DNA of 64,000 nt from Fen-1359 sp963710355 (GTDB taxonomy: Bacteria > Planctomycetota > Phycisphaerae > Sedimentisphaerales > Anaerobacaceae). The first letter of the stretch is position 1. Each line of letters begins with the position of its first letter. This document shows, in pieces, positions 62,180 to 64,000 of this stretch. Position numbers and translations under genes: made by a program. Under the pieces are notes generated by a model. The model searched no databases, had not been told where the DNA came from, and saw only the letters and a program-made list of their open reading frames with translations. The DNA lies in contig CAVPZU010000003.1 in NCBI GenBank assembly GCA_963710355.1, positions 806,001 through 870,000 of the forward strand. Direction: 5' to 3'.

Positions 62180-62267
62180 GTCATTGCGAGGCCTGTTTTT
62201 CAGGCCGTGGCAATCTCTATTCTGGTTTTAGATTGCTTCGTCCACCTGCGGCGGACTCGCGATGACA
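62180..62267. repeat. Dispersed TGTCATTGCGAGG...CGCGATGACA repeat
   Basis: Starts TGTCATTGCGAGGCC, holds a GGCCTG-TTTTT-CAGGCC hairpin and GATTGCTTCG, and ends CTCGCGATGACA. Long inverted-repeat type known from many genomes; a palindromic TCCACC-TGC-GGCGGA copy (62241-62255) sits in it. A shorter copy is at 30405-30432. Confidence 0.7.
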
Positions 62268-62379
62268 GGGTTTCTACAGGGCAATCTGAATGCTGAATTT
62301 TGAAGTGGACGTGTGCGTTCTCTGCAATTACAATGACAAGGAAATGCGTGAATGGGTAAATAAGTAAATAGGGTCGTGA

Positions 62380-63437
62380 ATGTCTGGTGGCGATACGCCG
62401 CAGGCGGACGGGAAAAAAATGTTCAAGAGAGCAGTAAGCTTTTTATCGGCATCACTTTTGTATGTGATATTTGCGGCCTATCTTTTCTGGCCTCACCTGA
62501 AAAAAAACGGGTATGAGGGATACATTTTTATTTTTAGCGCCGCAGCGGCATCTGTTGGCTCTCTGTTGCTGAGCAGGCGCTGGACTGCCAATTTTTTAGG
62601 CTCATTTTTTGCCGGCACTTATATGGTTTCGGGCCGTTTATGTTAGGCCTTGCCAAATTTCACCCGTCGGCATCTTTGCTGGCGGCAGCGGTGCCGTGGC
62701 TTTTTTTGCCCGCTGCATTCGTCCCTGCGGGCAAAAAGCAATTTTTCAAAATAGCGATACCGGTCCTATCAGGATTGCCATATCTGGCGATAATCATATT
62801 CTTTCAACTCGCATCGCACTATCATTTGTTTGCAGTTCCGATAGAGGCATCGATACAGCCGGCCGACCTGACGGGTTTTATCTGGCCTCTTGCGGCGGCG
62901 GAGTCCGGCGGCGGCGGAAACCCCATCGGTCTGTATCATATTGCAAATGCTATTCTTTTCATCGGTTTAGTTATGATGATAAAGGCGAGGCGAATCGGCA
63001 TTATGGCGATTTTCGCCGTCGCCGCAGTTGCTTCCTTTTGTCCTGCTGTATTGAATGTAAGCCCGGTTATGTGGTTTTCGATTCCTTCTGTTGTGATTGC
63101 AATCCTTGCAGGGGCAGGTTTCGACGGTCTTGTTCTGGCGGGTTATTCCGACAGGAGATGGGTCCTCGCTGCGATTTTTTTGTCGGGGCTTTTTTCAATG
63201 GCGGCTTTTCTCTTTGCAGCGGGATATTTTCAAACCGCCGTCATATCTGCTGAATTTAAAACCCTTTTTGCCTTCTCCGCCAGATTTCACCTGCTTGCGG
63301 CGCTGGTTCTTCTGGTAATTTATTTTTTGCTGCGTTCGCAGATTCGGCTTACCCTCGTGCGAAGGCTGCTCATATCGGCTGCTCTCGCCATCGACATTTT
63401 CTTCGCCGCCCGCTACATCGTTGACAGCGTAATGTGA
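62380..63437 (+). CDS. Polytopic membrane protein, unknown function, one frameshift
   Basis: Frame one (62380-62646) and frame two (62640-63437) join at GTYMVSG-P-FMLGLAKFHP if one C is restored in the GGGCC run near 62633. About 350 residues with nine or ten hydrophobic helices (SLLYVIFAAYLFWPHL, LAAAVPWLFLPAAFVP, LLAALVLLVIYFLLRS). No catalytic motif seen. The N-terminal codons contain a palindrome remnant (GCCGCAGGCGGA, peptide PQADG), so translation could alternatively start at the internal ATG 62419. Confidence 0.6.
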
Positions 63438-63555
63438 ATTCTCACTTACGAAGGTTTGATAAATAAAGGCCGAAAAATTTATTAAATACGTGCTGAATAG
63501 CCGAAAACCGCAGGTATAGAGTTGTGATTTTTCGTTCACTTTTTGGGTACGAGCT

Positions 63556-63996
63556 ATGCCGAAAAAATTATTCACAGTTGGTTACGAAGGTAGGGACATC
63601 GATTCTTTTATAGCGGTCCTAAAAAATAACCTCATAAATTGTGTTCTTGATGTCAGGCAGATACCGCTTTCGCGAAAGCCTTTCTTTTCCAAAACACATT
63701 TAGCCGAAAAACTTGCGCAGAAGAATATAATGTATGTGCATTTCAAGGAACTCGGAAGCCCCGAACTGCTGCGAAAGAGTTTGAAATCTAAAGGCGATTA
63801 TTCCTCCTTTTTTGAAAAGATGGATAAATATCTTGAAACACAGAACCAGGCAATAGAGCAGGCTTATGAGTATGTCAAAGAGAACACCTGCTGTCTTTTA
63901 TGTTTTGAGCATTTTGCAGAAGTTTGTCATAGGAAGATAGTTGCAGATAAAATCAAAGAATTTGACGGCAATGGCCTGAAAATAAACCATATATAA
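63556..63996 (+). CDS. DUF488-family protein
   Basis: 146 residues, complete. Family landmarks are the start KKLFTVGYEGRDIDSFIAVL, LDVRQIPLSRKPFFSK, and near the end CLLCFEHFAEVCHRKIVAD (Cys...CHR motif). Cytosolic. DUF488 proteins occur widely beside diverse genes and their function is not established; a nucleic-acid or nucleotide role has been suggested only from context. Confidence 0.88.
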   Translation: MPKKLFTVGYEGRDIDSFIAVLKNNLINCVLDVRQIPLSRKPFFSKTHLAEKLAQKNIMYVHFKELGSPELLRKSLKSKGDYSSFFEKMDKYLETQNQAIEQAYEYVKENTCCLLCFEHFAEVCHRKIVADKIKEFDGNGLKINHI

Positions 63997-64000
63997 TTAT

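Overview
The window looks like a chromosomal contig of a Gram-negative, flagellated bacterium, most likely a planctomycete of the Phycisphaerae/Sedimentisphaerales type. This is inferred from gene content and style: an LPS-type outer membrane (lptB, hldD), an mcsA-mcsB pair, an LplT-PlsC fusion, many TPR and small lipoproteins, and dispersed GC-rich hairpins with a GTAA loop. No database search was possible. No rRNA, tRNA or CRISPR array was seen.

Layout. 1-4148 (+): end of a flagellar operon (flhA 3' part, small membrane protein, fliA, two small unknowns, two lipoproteins, then flgM behind a sigma-28-like promoter). 4292-6910: an IS630 element and an AlbA/RecG-like gene damaged at its 3' end by the IS and at its 5' end by a MITE. 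7019-13680 (-): mcsA-mcsB, a PTPS-fold protein, coaD, a sensor histidine kinase, aspS. 14008-15942 (+): dnaK with a strong terminator. 16080-22047 (-): an orphan DNA methyltransferase, def, fmt, rsmB; lptB; conserved unknowns. 22398-23470 (+): two membrane proteins and an XRE regulator in one overlapping operon. 23480-28538 (-): tyrS, a ferritin-like protein, a DUF5131 (three-Cys) protein with its partner tcmP, hldD.

29145-40670 is an accessory region. It holds a decayed prophage (HTH/ABC-ATPase/ParB-like chimera, terminase small and large subunit remnants) into which cargo has settled: an SDH/ClpP-fold protease with a small partner, an mtfA-like gene, an IS5-family element, an AAA ATPase plus TOPRIM-like protein pair (best candidate defence system), and an XRE-ImmA/PIN toxin-antitoxin-like pair. 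40703-50543 (-) is housekeeping again: DinG-like helicase, TPR protein, nadK, dxs, yidC, a phosphoesterase. 50639-52819 and 60570-61137 are two further phage remnants, each preceded by the same ~155-bp repeat. Between and after them lie a CPBP protease, murA, an AsmA-like protein, folD, a TPR protein, the LplT-PlsC fusion, a membrane protein and a DUF488 protein.

Two window-wide signals affect interpretation. First, many genes, including usually essential ones (yidC, folD), carry single-base frameshifts, often in homopolymers, so sequencing error is likely for these; the phage genes in addition carry in-frame stops and a deletion and look truly decayed. Second, a 15-bp palindrome of the form TCCGCC-NNN-GGCGGA recurs more than a dozen times, several times inside reading frames where it adds an in-frame peptide.
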